Shown here piece by piece: positions 11,701-23,397 of a stretch of 64,000 bases of DNA. Position numbers and translations under genes: made by a program. Every line of letters begins with the position of its first letter. The stretch's first letter is position 1. The DNA is taken from the NCBI RefSeq assembly GCF_021155765.1, contig NC_060110.1, positions 310,001 through 374,000 of the forward strand. The letters run 5' to 3'. The DNA is from Diprion similis. Taxonomy: Eukaryota; Arthropoda; Insecta; Hymenoptera; Diprionidae. A model generated the notes under the pieces. The model ran no database searches and was not told where the DNA came from. It saw nothing but the letters and a program-made list of their open reading frames with translations.

Positions 11701-13114
11701 TTGAAGATCGAAAATTCAGTGTATACGTCAATCCATCGAAAGCTATCGATTCTACTGCGTCCAGAATTACAGGATTAAAGTTCGTTAAAGGAAATCTGTA
11801 TTTCAACGGCAAAAAAGTCCCGTCGATGTCACCACGGGACGCCCTAGAATCATTTCAAGAATTTATCGACTTCTCGTCTAAACCTTGCATTCTTGTAGCT
11901 CATAATGTTTCGTTTGATTCTGCTCACTTGCTTCGGTATATCATTCAAAATGGAATGATTCTAAATTTCCAAAAGATCGCAGGATTTTCAGACAGCTTGG
12001 CGATTTTGCGAAAAGTTTTACCCGAAAGAAAAAAAGAAAATGGAATGTTTAAACTGGAGACGCTGGCACGTGATTTTTTAAAATTGACAATGACTGACGA
12101 ATTTCACGAAGCATTATTTGATGTTGATATATTAGAGAAATTGTGCCATCTGCTTGTCGAGAAAGAAGATTTTTGTTTGCACTGTAAACCATATAAAAAC
12201 TCGGTGTTAATGAAAATTTGTACACCGTCTTTGAAAAATTTGAAAGGCGTAGTTTCGGACGCAATTATCAAAAGAATAGCAAGCGCTGGGTTCGATTTCG
12301 AAATTCTGACAACAGTTTACGCGACAGGAGGAGAAGCTGCAATTAGGGAATTATTGACCAAAGAAACGACGGAAAAAAAACCACGCGTTACCAAAATGAA
12401 GAAAATTATCGACAATATAATATCGCACCTGCAAAGTAGGTCTTAACTTCAAACTCTCAAGCATATCGAAATATATTGAGTTTTCGTTATTTCATGTTGT
12501 TTTTATGTATTATCTTCATTAATACTTTGTTTTTCTATAATAAAAGTTTATATTTCATTATTACATTATAATGTAAATTAAAATAATTAAATATGAATAA
12601 ATATTTTCCAATCATTCAGACAAAAAAAAACATTCCTTCCTTCACCTTGCTAGAAACAGAAAATTTGGGCTCTATCGATTCAAATTTCGCGCGCATCTTG
12701 GCCAGCTGTCGCCTCGCATCGTTGCCGCGTCAACACAATCACTCCCCTGCACGTTCAGTGTCGAGCGCAAATTATTACTTTCGAAAGACTATAAATCGGA
12801 AACTAGATGGTCAAAAATTTTCATTTTTTTTCAAAAGCATCTATATATAGTCAAGAATAATATGTTATTTTTTCAAAAAATTGGTAAGATCCGTTCTCTT
12901 GTTATAATTACTTATGTAACTGTAGTTGGAGTCTCTCACGTGTTAAGTATAGGAAACGTGCCCCAGAAACATGATTTTTGATAGCGTTTATCTAACAAAC
13001 TAGATGGTGAATCACTTTAAAAATTTGACCATTTCTTTATGACTGTATCTTCTACGTCATATTAAAATTTCAAGTGATTCGTAAGATTTTGGAAAAACGA
13101 TAGAACTACCTTAA
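8741..13114 (+). mobile_element. TTAA-flanked DNA transposon with Mutator-like transposase/exonuclease
   Basis: A perfect 17-bp inverted match (TTAAGGTAGTTCTATCG at 8741-8757 and its complement at 13098-13114) brackets a complete transposase gene. TTAA is the probable TSD and GGTAGTTCTATCG the TIR. TTAA targets are known for piggyBac, Kolobok and Sola3; the transposase domain is not piggyBac-like. The 3' part after the stop (12447-13097) is A/T-rich with AATAAA-type signals near 12538 and 12597 and two copies of AAACTAGATGGT (about 12801 and 13000). The gene looks undamaged, so this may be a recently active copy. Confidence 0.8.
8980..12446 (+). CDS. Mutator-like transposase domain fused to DEDD 3'-5' exonuclease (3 exons)
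   Basis: Exons are 8980-9352, 9443-9650 and 10361-12446. Each junction has GTAAGT donors and CAG/TAG acceptors and keeps frame; the ATG at 8980 follows AAAAAATG. Exon 1 has a zinc-binding-like CIKCKKD with CEEC. Exon 2 matches the LNKLLVCLNVPP and LYKRYEREIGPAIE blocks of the insect Mutator-like transposase family. Exon 3 carries SYDMGWSKRG, YNSLNGYGTIIGFLSGKVLD, IGDEDSSTIAAVR, HLRKNF and HENCGTWC blocks. The acidic residues in SYDMGW and IGDEDS are likely catalytic. From about 11635 a second domain begins with YFDLETSGLS and continues with VAHNVSFDSAHLL and HEALFDVDILE, the Exo I-III motifs of a DEDDh exonuclease similar to those fused to PML-like and other TE proteins. No stop or frameshift is seen. 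The role is presumably transposition; the exonuclease function is unknown. Confidence 0.85.
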
Positions 13115-13678
13115 TTAAAAGCAAAATAAAATGACGCTCTTTTCTCGGCCGAAATGTAGAAGCCATTCGTCAATCTGGCGATGATAATCGACACATACAT
13201 AACGATACACAACCTCGTTCAAATTCGCTGTTTCTCTTTCATCACGGAGTAAGTTGACCGTGAAATATAAAATAGCATAATGTTACGTACCGTTCATTCA
13301 ACTGATCGTTCCGCATCCGTCTGCCTGCACGCACACATGCACTACTACATAGGACCACTATACGTGCGAGCAAGTGGCGACGTCAAGCGTTCATTTAGAG
13401 AACTAAATTGTCGGCTTCGACATGAACGCAGGACTTGTGCTTCCATGTAAGTCTATATTCTTTGCCGCCGCGCTGTTGCCACAGTCATGCTTGACACCTA
13501 GCGGCAGCAAACCCTCTCGCCCCACAGGTGGATAATTCCATTTTTGACGCATGCGACCGAGAGGTGGCGATAATTAAGGAAGAAGTAGGTGAAGAAGACA
13601 AACCGATATTCAGAAAAAATAACCGAACGTTAGCAGGTTGCGAGGCAGGGAAAAGTTTACACGCAATAAAAAAGCGTT
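13115..13678. other. flank between the TTAA transposon and Gypsy-1; no firm gene
   Basis: There is an open frame from 13528 (MDNSIFDACDRE, then EEVGEEDKPIF) that ends when Gypsy-1 is entered. It follows a pyrimidine-rich CGCCCCACAG that could be a splice acceptor, and an ATG at 13422 with a GTAAGT at about 13447 could be a first exon, but joining them gives an early stop. It may be an old host exon that Gypsy-1 hit. I give it low weight. Confidence 0.25.
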
Positions 13679-13683
13679 ACCAC

Positions 13684-13879
13684 TGTAAGGTATGCACGCT
13701 AGAGGCGTGCGTGTTGCGTGCTGTAGGTGGCTGTGGCGGCAGCGGAGTCGTCGTAGTAGTGTGGCACTGACGAAGCATCATATAAAATGTAAGAGCTACA
13801 AGAGCTCCCGGCTCTTGTTAATAAACATATATTTCTTAAACAACTTAATTTGCGGTTCATTCACCCTACAGCCATTACA
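13684..13879 (+). repeat. Gypsy-1 5' LTR
   Basis: It runs from TGTAAGGTATGC to GCCATTACA, with a TATAAAA at about 13780 and AATAAA at about 13819, plausible promoter and polyadenylation signals. It is a direct repeat of 18007-18202. Confidence 0.93.
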
Positions 13880-13963
13880 TGGCGCAGCCGGTAGGATCAA
13901 TAAAAAACGATGGTGAAAGGTGAAGAATAAGAAATATTCCGTGGTTAAAATTTAATAACCTAA

Positions 13964-16900
13964 ATGGAAAAACGTGCACGACGCGCTACGAACAAGATGG
14001 ACGGTTTCAAGCCCCCCAAGTCGATGAGTGTAGAAGGCAATCTCAGTGAAAATCGGCGTAAATTCAAACAGAGCTATGACATTTATATGGAAGCATCGGG
14101 AAAAATAAGTGTTGAGACAGCGAAAAAAACAGCCATATTTTTAAACCTAATTGGTGAAGATGCGGTTGAGCTGTTCAATACATTTAACATAAGTGACGCG
14201 GACAAAAAGATAGAACAAAAGGTGATAGAGCATTTCGAGGCCTACTGCGTTCCCAAGAAAAATGTTGTGTTTGAAAGATTTGTGTTTTACAAAAGAGATC
14301 AGAGAGAAGGCGAAATGTTCGAGCAATTCTTAACAGACGTTAAAAAGTTGTCAAAAACGTGTGAGTTCCAAAATCTCGCTGATGAAATGATTCGAGATCG
14401 TATAGTACTAGGAATCAGTGATTTGACATTACAAGAAAGACTTCTCCGAATTGATGACTTGGACATGAAAAAAGCAGTCGATTATTGCAAAGCTGCTGAA
14501 GCGTCAAAAACTCAGGCAAAAAATTTGCAAGTGAAATCCGTTGAAGGTATAAAACCATACAAAAATAAAGTGGATAAGAAGAGCAAAGCATCCGAGGGGA
14601 GTAAGAAGACTGGGCAGTTCAACTGTGGAAGGTGCGCCCAAAGACATGGGCCTCGCCAGTGTCCTGCTTTCGGGAAGAAATGTACGAGCTGTGGGATTCT
14701 CAACCACTTTGCAGTTTCCTGTCGCAAGAAGAACGTCAAGGAAATACAGGAGTCTGAAGATATCGACTTTTGTAATGATAATACTAGTTTTTGCATTGAA
14801 ACGTTAAGCATGGAAAGTATTGATAACGTTGACACATGGCACGAGGAAATAATTGTAGAAAAGTCCGAGGTAAAATTTAAACTTGATATAGGTGCGCAGG
14901 TCAACATCTTGCCTAATAGCTTATTAGAGAAAATAGGTAAGAAGTGTGAGATAAAACCATTAAAGGTAGTATTGGAAACGTTTGGAGGCTTTAAAATAAA
15001 ACCTCTTGGTATCGTAAACCTCAAGTGTCAAGTACAAGACAAGGAAAGCCTTGCTGATTTCATAGTAGTAGAACGTAAAGTTACGCCAATATTAGGATTG
15101 GAAACCTGTGTCAAACTGAATTTAATACAAAAAATTGAAGCGATAAGTGATGTAGGCAGAAAACAGTTCATCTCAGATAACAGAGAAATATTTGAAGGGC
15201 TAGGGACATTCAAGGATAAGTGTACGATCTCACTGAAAGAAAATTGTAGACCTATTGCCAATCCACCGAGGAGAGTTTCGATAGCCATAAGAGATAAATT
15301 AGAGGCAACGTTGAAAGAAATGGAGAAGAGAGGTATAGTATCTAAAGTAACAAATCCTACTGAATGGATTAGTAATCTAGTAATAGTAGAGAAGAAGGAT
15401 AAAACTTTGAGATTGTGTCTAGACCCCACTAATTTAAATAAGGCGATAAAAAGGAATCCAAATGTACTAATACCCACAATTGCGGAGATAAGCGAAAAAT
15501 TGTGCAATAAGAGAATCTTTTCAGTACTAGATCTAAAGGATGGGTTTGGCACGTCGAATTAGACAGCAAATCTAGTGAATTATGCACATTTAGTACTCCA
15601 TTTGGGTGTTGGAAATTTAATAGATTACCATTCGGGTTAAATATGGCTCCGGAGTATTTTCAGTACATTAACAGCAAAAATTTTGCCGATATTGAGGGTG
15701 TTCAAATCTACTTTGATGATTTACTGATTGCTGCTGATTCACTAGATGAGCATGATAAGATAATGGAAAAAGTAACTAAAAGAGCCAAGGAAGTTGGCGT
15801 AAAGTTTAACCCAAACAAAATACAGTACAAAGTTTGTCAAGTAAAATATCTGGGACATTTGTTCGACAAAGATGGCATGCATGTTGATCCGGATAGGCTT
15901 CAAGCAATACTAGCACTAAAAAATCCTGTAGATAAGAAGGGGTTGCAAAGTATTTTGGGAATTGTGAACTTTGTAAGACAATACATACCTAATCTGGCTG
16001 AACTGACAGCACCATTGAGAGAGCTGTTAAAAGAAAAAGTGGAGTTTCTTTGGTTGCAAAGACACTCTGATGCGTTAGAACAAATTAAAAAAACAGCTCA
16101 CAAGTGCACCAGTTTTGACAAATTTCGATTCTAGTAAGGAAGTTACCATACAGACTGATGCATCACAAAGTGGGTTGGGATGTTGCTTGCTGCAGGAAGG
16201 TAGATCAGTTTGCTATGCATCACATAGCCTAAACAATGCTGAAAAGAACTATGCAACAATAGAAAAAGAGTTGTTAGGAATAGTGTTTGCCACCAAAAGG
16301 TTCCATAACTTCATATATGGTCGTAACGTTAACGTGGTCACAGATCATAAGCCACTTGTCAGCATTATTAATAATAAAAACATAGGTGACATAGCGTCCA
16401 GTAGGCTACAACGGATGAAAATAAAACTATTGAAATATAATTTAGCTGTATCCCATGCACCGGGTAAAAACATGTATGTAGCAGATTTGCTATCAAGAAA
16501 CCATATGGCGAACAGTAAGGATAGTTCAAGTGATTGGATCACTGAAGTAGTTCATTCAGTCAATACTAGTCTAAATATCTCAGATTCTAAAAAGAAGGAA
16601 TACCAAACAGCAACTGAATCAGATTCGGTATTGTACAAAATTAAGAAGTACTACAACGAGGGCTGGCCACCAGACAAAAGCAAGGTTAGCGAAGATATTA
16701 AATTCTATTACAAATATCGGAATGAATTGAATGTCGAGGATGATTTGGTATATTTAAATTATAGATTGGTTGTACCAACTGAACTTAGAAAGGATGTCTT
16801 AAAACTGTTACACGAGGCTCATCTAGGAGTCAACAAAACTAAAGCCAGGGCACGTCAAGCTGTTTATTGGCCAGGCCTCATGGTAGACATAGAAAACATG

Positions 16901-17955
16901 GTGGCCATGTGTAGAGTTTGTGAAAAGTTTAGGACAAAAAATATTAAGGAGCCATTGATTCCTCACGACATACCGGACATACCATTTAATAAAATTGCCA
17001 CTGATATTTGTGAGTTCATGGGCAAAAATTTTCTTATTATACAAGACTATTTCTCTAAGTGGCTGGAAATATTGCCAATAGCAAATAAGACAGCTGCTGA
17101 GGTATTAAGAAGTTCAAAGTTGTATTTGCAACTCATGGCATACCGAGACAGGTCATTAGTGATAACATGCCGTTTCATTCATACGAATTTGGCCAGTTTG
17201 CGAAGGGTTGGAATTTTGAGGTGGTAACTAGCTCGCCGACTTATCCCCAGAGTAATGGTCAAGCAGAAAGAGCTGTGCAGACTGCCAAAAATATTTTGAA
17301 AAAGTGTAAAGAGGAGGATAAGGATATTAACTTAGCCTTACTAGAATATAGGAATTGTCCTATTTCTGGGATAGCAGCCTCACCAGCCCAGATAATTTTT
17401 AGTCGAAGACTGAGAGGTAAACTACCTATTCACTCCAATCTTTTAAAGCCAGTAATTGAACCAAATGTACACGAACAAATTAAACACAGACAGAATATAT
17501 ATAAATACTATTATGACAAAATTGCTAAACCTAGACAAGACCTTGGGCCTGGAGAAAATATCGTACTGCGAGAAGGGAAAATCTGGGAACCGGCCCGGAT
17601 TATACAAAAGCACAGCACTCCAAGATCATACGTGATCAAAGACCAAAAAGGAGAAACGCTGAGACGAAATTCAATACACTTAAGAAAATCAAAAAACAAG
17701 TACAGGCAAATAACTGATAACTGCAATAATGACTCTAATTGTGATGCTAATATTAAGATGACTGATAACTGTAATGATGACAACTGTGATGTTAGTATTA
17801 AGAACGATATTGATGATAATGTTAACACTACAAGTACACCTGCTAAAAAAGGGCAAATTCAAATTGGTAAAGACTCAACTAAACAGACTGTGACAACTCG
17901 TAGTGGTCGTAGCATTAGGGAGCCTTCTAAATTTAAGGATTATATAAAGGGATAG
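13964..17955 (+). pseudogene. Gypsy-1 Gag-Pol polyprotein with three frameshifts
   Basis: A single fused Gag-Pol frame begins at 13964, 84 bp after the LTR. Order: capsid-like region; Cys/His cluster (CGRCAQRH, CTSCGILNHF, about 14620-14720); protease (LDIGAQVNIL, where the usual DTGA is DIGA); reverse transcriptase (SVLDLKDGF, RLPFGLNMAP, YFDDLLIA near 15710); RNase H (TDASQSGLG, TDHKPL); integrase with HEAHLGVNKT and CRVCEKF zinc region, then ATDICEF, ISDNMPF and SNGQAERA as the D, D and E sites. A tail of NCND-type repeats (about 17700-17820) precedes the stop at 17955. Single-base frame changes lie near 15546, 16093 and 17106. Otherwise it is intact, so these are either fresh mutations or sequencing errors. 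The D to I change at the protease would also need checking. Confidence 0.9.
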
Positions 17956-18006
17956 TCAGATATATATAACAATAACAAAATATATATCTAATCTCAAAAG
18001 GGAAGG

Positions 18007-18202
18007 TGTAAGGTATGCACGCTAGAGGCGTGCGTGTTGCGTGCTGTAGGTGGCTGTGGCGGCAGCGGAGTCGTCGTAGTAGTGTGGCACTGACGAAGCA
18101 TCATATAAAATGTAAGAGCTACAAGAGCTCCCGGCTTTTGTTAATAAACATATATTTCTTAAACAACTTAATTTGCGGTTCATTCACCCCACAGCCATTA
18201 CA
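18007..18202 (+). repeat. Gypsy-1 3' LTR
   Basis: Same 196-bp unit as 13684-13879. I see two substitutions (C to T in the CCGGCTCTTG segment, T to C in CACCCTACAG). It is followed directly by the ACCAC target duplication. Confidence 0.93.
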
Positions 18203-18207
18203 ACCAC

Positions 18208-18360
18208 AATATCGAGAAAAAAAGTTGAGCAGTGTGAAAAAATTCAGTTAAATTCTGAAAATCTCTGACTTTTCCCTGACATTTCCAGAACCATAAAATC
18301 CCCTGACAATTCCCGGTTTTCCAGATTTCCCTGACCGCTGGACACCCTGTCAGACAGTCT
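18208..18360. repeat. dispersed CCCTGACA/TTTTCC repeat fragment
   Basis: The segment consists of phrases such as CTGACTTTTCCCTGACATTTCC, GGTTTTCCAGATTTCCCTGACC and GGACACCCTG. I recognise this as a style of dispersed repeat common in arthropod genomes. No boundaries can be set. Confidence 0.4.
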
Positions 18361-19000
18361 CATATGTAATATGTGTTTTTGTAAGATTCCACAAAACTGT
18401 TATGGAATCTCTAGGGTACGGAATTTGTTAGTTTCACTTTATAATTTTTTAGCAGGTAATCTTATGCTGGATTTGGAGCCCAGTGATCCGACTTGTACAG
18501 GAAAAACCGGGGCACGACGAACCCTCTGAAAAATTTGCAAACAAAAACAAAACATTAAAAATAAAAAATGATTTGTGCAATCGTTCTATAATTGAGAGTT
18601 TATAAGCGATTTGTAAAAAAAATAGAGTATTTTGGGTGAAATGGAATGCTTTAAGAGTTTTAAAAAATGAAAGTATTTTTTGTGATCATTTTTTGAAGGG
18701 GATTCGTCGTGCCCCAGATTTTTATTTTATTTTTAATCATGGCAATTTGAAGATGATTTTTTTCAAGATAGATCAGAACAACTTATATCCGGTGCTCAGA
18801 AGCCACGGAAAATAATCAGCGGCTTAGGTGGTCCGTCGTGCTCCGGTTTCCCCTATATATTTATAATCGTCAATACGTAACATAAAATGTAAATAATGAT
18901 CATATTACAAAAACCCGATAGATCAAATTAAATATGGTAGTTCATAATCAGTCTCATCCTGAAAAGATTCAATATAAAGTCAGTTTTCGCATATGAATCA
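18361..19000. other. non-coding; short inverted repeat GGGGCACGACGAA
   Basis: No gene is seen. GGGGCACGACGAACCC at about 18512-18527 recurs in reverse complement as GGATTCGTCGTGCCCC at about 18700-18715, and a weaker copy (GGTCCGTCGTGCTCCGG) lies near 18831. This may be a decayed MITE. Confidence 0.35.
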
Positions 19001-19009
19001 ACCATTAAT

Positions 19010-20140
19010 TAGCTGAACTATTTCTGCAAATGGAATTCGACGACCGAGTATTTTTACAGCATACCAAATTATTTGAATTCATTTGCTTAAAAAAAGCACT
19101 TACTCGTGAGCCGAAACATCCCTCTGGAGTTTCAGCTGCGAGGGGTTCAAAATAAAAATCGACGACTCGATATTTTAAGAGCACCAAATTTTCCGAGACA
19201 ACACAACACTATTTGAATTATATTTTTTTATTGCTTGAAAATTAAGGGTACTTTACTCATGAGCCGAAACATCCCCGTTGGGTTTTGCCCTGGCGGAGTG
19301 TGAATAAATATGCTGATATGCAAGTACCCCAAAAGCACCCAAATCTGTGAAATCGTACCAATTTGTTCCGTATTTATTCTTCGGAATATTGGGGTCCTCT
19401 TGTTGCTAGAAAACCACCCTTAATGATATTAATTTCCGCAGTTTGTGACAGTCCGATTGGAATATTTTCACTGATCTCTGTTTCCAGCGTTCCACTCTTT
19501 TACTGACTAATATTACACTGAACGTCATTTGTCTATATTCATCTTCGTATCTAAGGCGTGGGTTCTTGCATTAAGGGTTGGTCGAATTATATTGCTCGGA
19601 CAGATTGTATCAAACTTGTATCGACAGCAAATATTTTCTTTCCAACGTTTGTTCTGGTACGAACTGTGATTATTTTGTATTTGAGGCTCGAGAGTGTTTT
19701 TCTCACCAGGGGGGTGGTTGGTTCCAATTCGCACTTATGTATTCTTAAAGTACCAACAAAGCACCAAATTTCTATCGCATCTCCGTTCCGATATCTAATC
19801 GCATTCGGGAAAAAATTTTGTGGTCAGTCCAGCTTTACACAAGGCTAGGTTAACCACGGATATCTCGGAAGGGGTTGGAGCACCGAAATTGTGGTTAGAG
19901 TACAAAAATAGCACCAAATCAACACCAAATTTTGGTTCTTGTTCCATTGCGATACCTGAATTCCTTCACTGTGAAATTTTTGTGGTCGGTCCAGCTTTTT
20001 GTAAACCTAGGTTGACCACACATATCTCCGAAGGGGTTGGAGCACCAAAATCAGGGCTTGGGCACAAAATTAGCACCAAATTACAGTTTTGGTCTTATGT
20101 CGAAAAAGTGATGTGGTCGGTCCAGGTTTGGAGACATTAA
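19010..20140. repeat. degenerate tandem repeats (GAGCCGAAACATCCC and GGAGCACCAAA units)
   Basis: Two blocks are visible. In the first, CTCGTGAGCCGAAACATCCC near 19106 recurs near 19257, period about 150. In the second, TTTTGTGGTC(A/G)GTCCAGCTT and GGGGTTGGAGCACC recur from about 19815 to 20120, with periods of about 163 and 130. GCACCAAATT is scattered through both blocks. There is no coding evidence; short frames here are repeat-derived. Confidence 0.6.
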
Positions 20141-20418
20141 GATTCAAGGACTAAGACTCGTTCAATTTAGCCTCAAAGAGATCATAAAGAAAAAAAATGT
20201 GGTATTTGGATGACCATCAATCGATGGTAATCTCCAAGATTATATATAAATTTTATTACTTATTTTCACGAGCCTATAAGTAATAAATTGCCAATTGACA
20301 TTTATATTCTGTGGTTCTAAATCTTGAATAAATCTAAAATTAGACTATTAATTTTAATTGAGCATATCGGTTTCTTTGAGTGATGAATAAAAGCACCTGA
20401 ATTCTCTCTCTTCATAGG

Positions 20419-22079
20419 TGAAATGATGGCCCTGGATGCCAAGCCCTTCTTTTTAGTCGAAAGGGAGGGTTTTAATCGGCTCATTCGGTACCTGGTGCCG
20501 CAATACCCTGTTCCAAGTAGGACCTTTTTTCGCAAAATGTCATGCCGAAAATACACGATAAGCTGCGAACCACAATTAAAAAGAAATTAGCAACTACGTC
20601 GTATATTTCGATTACGAAGGATATCTCGACTACAACAACGAATAACGAATCTTTTATAAGCTTGACCGGCCACTGTTTGTCGTCAGAAAATACGCAAAGG
20701 GAGGTTTCCGAGCTGGAGTCAAAGCACTTCCCCATGAGTCACACTGGCTACAATATTTCTGAAATATTGACCTATGCTCTGGCGGAATGGGATATTCCTG
20801 ACGAAGAAATTCATTTCATTGTGAGAGACAATGCCACTAATATGATTGCAGGAACAAGTATGTTATCATGAATATTTTATGATGTAAAAATGATTAAATT
20901 ACACTTTCATTCTAATTTGTGGAAATTTGGAAAACAATCAAAACAATGTAGAAAATCGATAGCTCATACAAACCACCGTTATTTTTCTTCGCAGATCTCA
21001 TGGTAGCAGAAGGTATAAGCTGCTTGATTCATTCGCTACAGCTCGTCATACACGATGCCATTTTCGTGCAACGAAGCGTGGTGGATATTCTGGGAAAATG
21101 TCGAAAAATAGTAACTCATTTCAGCCATTCTTCGCATGCTTGCTCGAAGTTAAAAATAATCCAGGACAATTTGAAACTACCGACTCATAAGTCGTTGATC
21201 CAAGATGTGTCAACACGATGAAACTCGACTTTTTACATGTTATCACGGCTTTACGAACAGAAAAACAAGCTGTGATGGCGTATGCAGCGGAGTACGACAT
21301 TCCAACCCTAACTGCACATCAGTGGAACACTGTCAGAACGAAAAATTCGAGGAAATGAATTAACATGCTAGTGCGAAAGACGAACTCTTGGATACGTAAT
21401 TCCTGCAGTAGCAACTCTAAGCTCCTACCTCTCTAAGCGGCAGAAAGATGCTGGAGTGCTACTTGTAAAGCAGGAATTGCTGAAGGCCTTTCAAAATTGA
21501 TTCTTGAGTTCAACAGATATTATAGAAATATATATACGCTAGATGAATAAGATAAATAAAGAAGCATGTACCAATATCTCCAATGCATTTGTAAATTTTT
21601 GGGACATAACATATTTCGGAATTAAAGCATTTGACGATGTTTTAAAGGACTAAACGTGCAAAAAAGTCGATATTTTGCTGTGACTACCTTCCATGATCCG
21701 CGCTACAAAGCCCGATTCTTACAAGATTTTCCAACTACAAGCAAATGGATAATTGATGAACTGGTAGCAGCTAGTAACAAGGAAATGACGAACACTGGGA
21801 ATAAGGAAAATCAGACGCCACAGCATCGACAAGTAGAGCAGTCAGCTGTTATCGTAGCTGATGCTCATGAAGACATTTGGCAATGCTTTGATGAAATCGC
21901 TAATATTTCTGAATCCGAGGCTGACAGTAGTGGTAACGGAGAATGACAGCATAGATAAAAATAGTTTCGAAAGGTTGGATGTGGAATTAGAGCGGCAACC
22001 AAGCGATAGGAGGCGAAAGAAAGTTACAGCGATTAATGCAGAAATTGACGAATATATGGCTGAGCCGTTGTTACCGAGC
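20419..22079 (+). pseudogene. hAT-1 transposase, N-terminal and core fragments
   Basis: An exon opens after CTCTTCATAG at 20418 and reads ALDAKPFFLVEREGF, LVPQYPVPSRTFF, then after a frame change near 20530 ISITKDISTTTTNNESFISL and FIVRDNATNMIAGT. A GTATGT donor at 20858 and CGCAG acceptor at about 20996 join to LMVAEGISCLIHSLQL. These are hAT core motifs. The RW of the TRWNSTFYML motif is broken by TGA near 21219, and the next 400 bp are scrambled with recognisable pieces such as IPAVATLSSYLS. The last fragment (from about 21657) has FAVTTFHDPRYKARF and ends at EIDEYMAEPLL where hAT-2 is inserted. Clearly dead. Confidence 0.8.
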
Positions 22080-22540
22080 AACGCCGGCGACTTATATGTG
22101 GAAGGTGTGGAGATCTCCATACTCGAAATTTCTGGAGTGTGGAATTCCACACTCGAAAATTCTCCTGACTAAGATTGAATTTCACAAATATGATAATAAC
22201 AATTTTCTGTTTGCTTTTTATCCAAATGAAAATGGGATTTCCCCCGAAAACACCTTTTTTTATATTTGGCTGCATCAGATTTACAATACCGACGGCGTTA
22301 CCCTTGTGGATAAGGTAGTCTGCAGTTTTAGAGTTCCCTAGTTCGCCTTCGAGCGCTAGAGGCGCATCAACTGCAATGCGCACACACACATGTGAGCGTG
22401 TACCAGTTCCTGTTCCGTGTTTCGTTCCGAATTTACGTCAGCTGACAATACTTTTACCATTGCACGAGGCCTAAACTTTTAATGCTGTGTGCGGGACTTA
22501 TGAGACCAGACGGCGTGACTATACTTATCCCTCTCACACA

Positions 22541-22792
22541 ATGGATAAGTACATAGTAAAAGAGAGAAGAAAAGATGCAGCTGCTTTGACAGTAGTCTCT
22601 CCAAACCTCACAGACGACCCAGACCCAGGACCAGATAGTAGTTCAAAATCGGCTTTGGAAGGAACATCATCAAGTTGTGAACAAAACTCGGAAAAAGAGA
22701 ATAATCTAAGCAACGAAGGTAGTAGAAGACTGGGTTTGTCATTTTTCCACAGAACTATAATGCGTTTAAGGGATCGTCTCAGTGCAGTGTGA
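22541..22792 (+). pseudogene. possible N-terminal fragment of the hAT-2 protein
   Basis: A frame starting MDKYIVKERRKDAAAL runs through a Ser/Glu-rich stretch and ends in RLRDRLSAV. A short basic N-terminus followed by an acidic, disordered region is common at the start of hAT proteins of the ZMYM1 type, and its place inside hAT-2 fits. No domain can be called. The gene's middle is missing; Gypsy-2 is inserted about 100 bp downstream. Confidence 0.35.
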
Positions 22793-22896
22793 CCCTTCGA
22801 AAAATCACTGATTTTCGCGATTTTTTTTTTAATGTTGTAGTAAACTAATCGGTCTGGTTTTCTTTTTATAAATAAATACATTTATGCCGAATACAA

Positions 22897-23338
22897 TGTT
22901 ACGTCCGACGTCCCGCCTCACGTTTCTCCTACCTTCCTCGACGCATGTCTTTACCTACCATTCCCACACTCCATATCTTGTCATCCTATTTCCATCTTGG
23001 CTTACACCACTCGCTATCGCCCTTACCTTGCTATTTCGATCCCCCTCTACCCTGTATCCTCGCTCATTTTCTCATGCAAAAGACTCACTCTTATTCCAAC
23101 GCTCTTACCTCTTACATTCAACTTCAACTCCCGTTCCCCAAAACCATTCCCTCAACTACTCCTCATCGACTTCACTCAATTTCCAAATCAAAATAAAAGT
23201 TATAATCATTCTCTAATTACTGTTCTTTCCCTTCCGTTCCCTGAACGAAGACGTCGACGACTACGAACCAACAAAAATAGCACCCGAACCAACACCATCG
23301 GGTGGGTACATGGACTGCCGTCCCCCTGTGCCGTAACA
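22897..23338 (+). repeat. Gypsy-2 5' LTR
   Basis: It runs TGTTACGTCCGACG to GCCGTAACA. It carries an AATAAAAGTTATAA segment near 23193 (polyadenylation-like). It is related to the solo LTR at 8026-8501. Open frames inside it are chance. Confidence 0.95.
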
Positions 23339-23397
23339 TTCTGGTGGCAGCGGTTTTGCCGTCGACCTACCCTTTGTTCAGTGCTTCGGAAAATCTA

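Larger units (their letters stand above)
13684..18202 (+). mobile_element. Gypsy-1: full-length Ty3/Gypsy retrotransposon, TSD ACCAC
   Basis: The 4519-bp element has two 196-bp LTRs differing at only two positions I could see, flanked by ACCAC at 13679-13683 and 18203-18207. A tRNA-Ser type primer-binding site (TGGCGCAGCCGGTAGGATC) begins immediately after the 5' LTR at 13880. Gag and Pol are in one frame. A purine-rich AAAAGGGAAGG (17996-18006) before the 3' LTR is the polypurine tract. Near-identical LTRs mean recent insertion. The protein most resembles the K02A2.6-like group of animal Gypsy elements (recognition by motif). Confidence 0.92.

Noticed and set aside
13422..13683. Possible two-exon host gene disrupted by Gypsy-1
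   Set aside because: Splice sites look plausible but the join meets a stop after a few codons; kept only as a low-confidence note.
14512..15552. Antisense frames of 170 and 174 codons in Gypsy-1
   Set aside because: Mirror frames of the real Gag-Pol coding strand.
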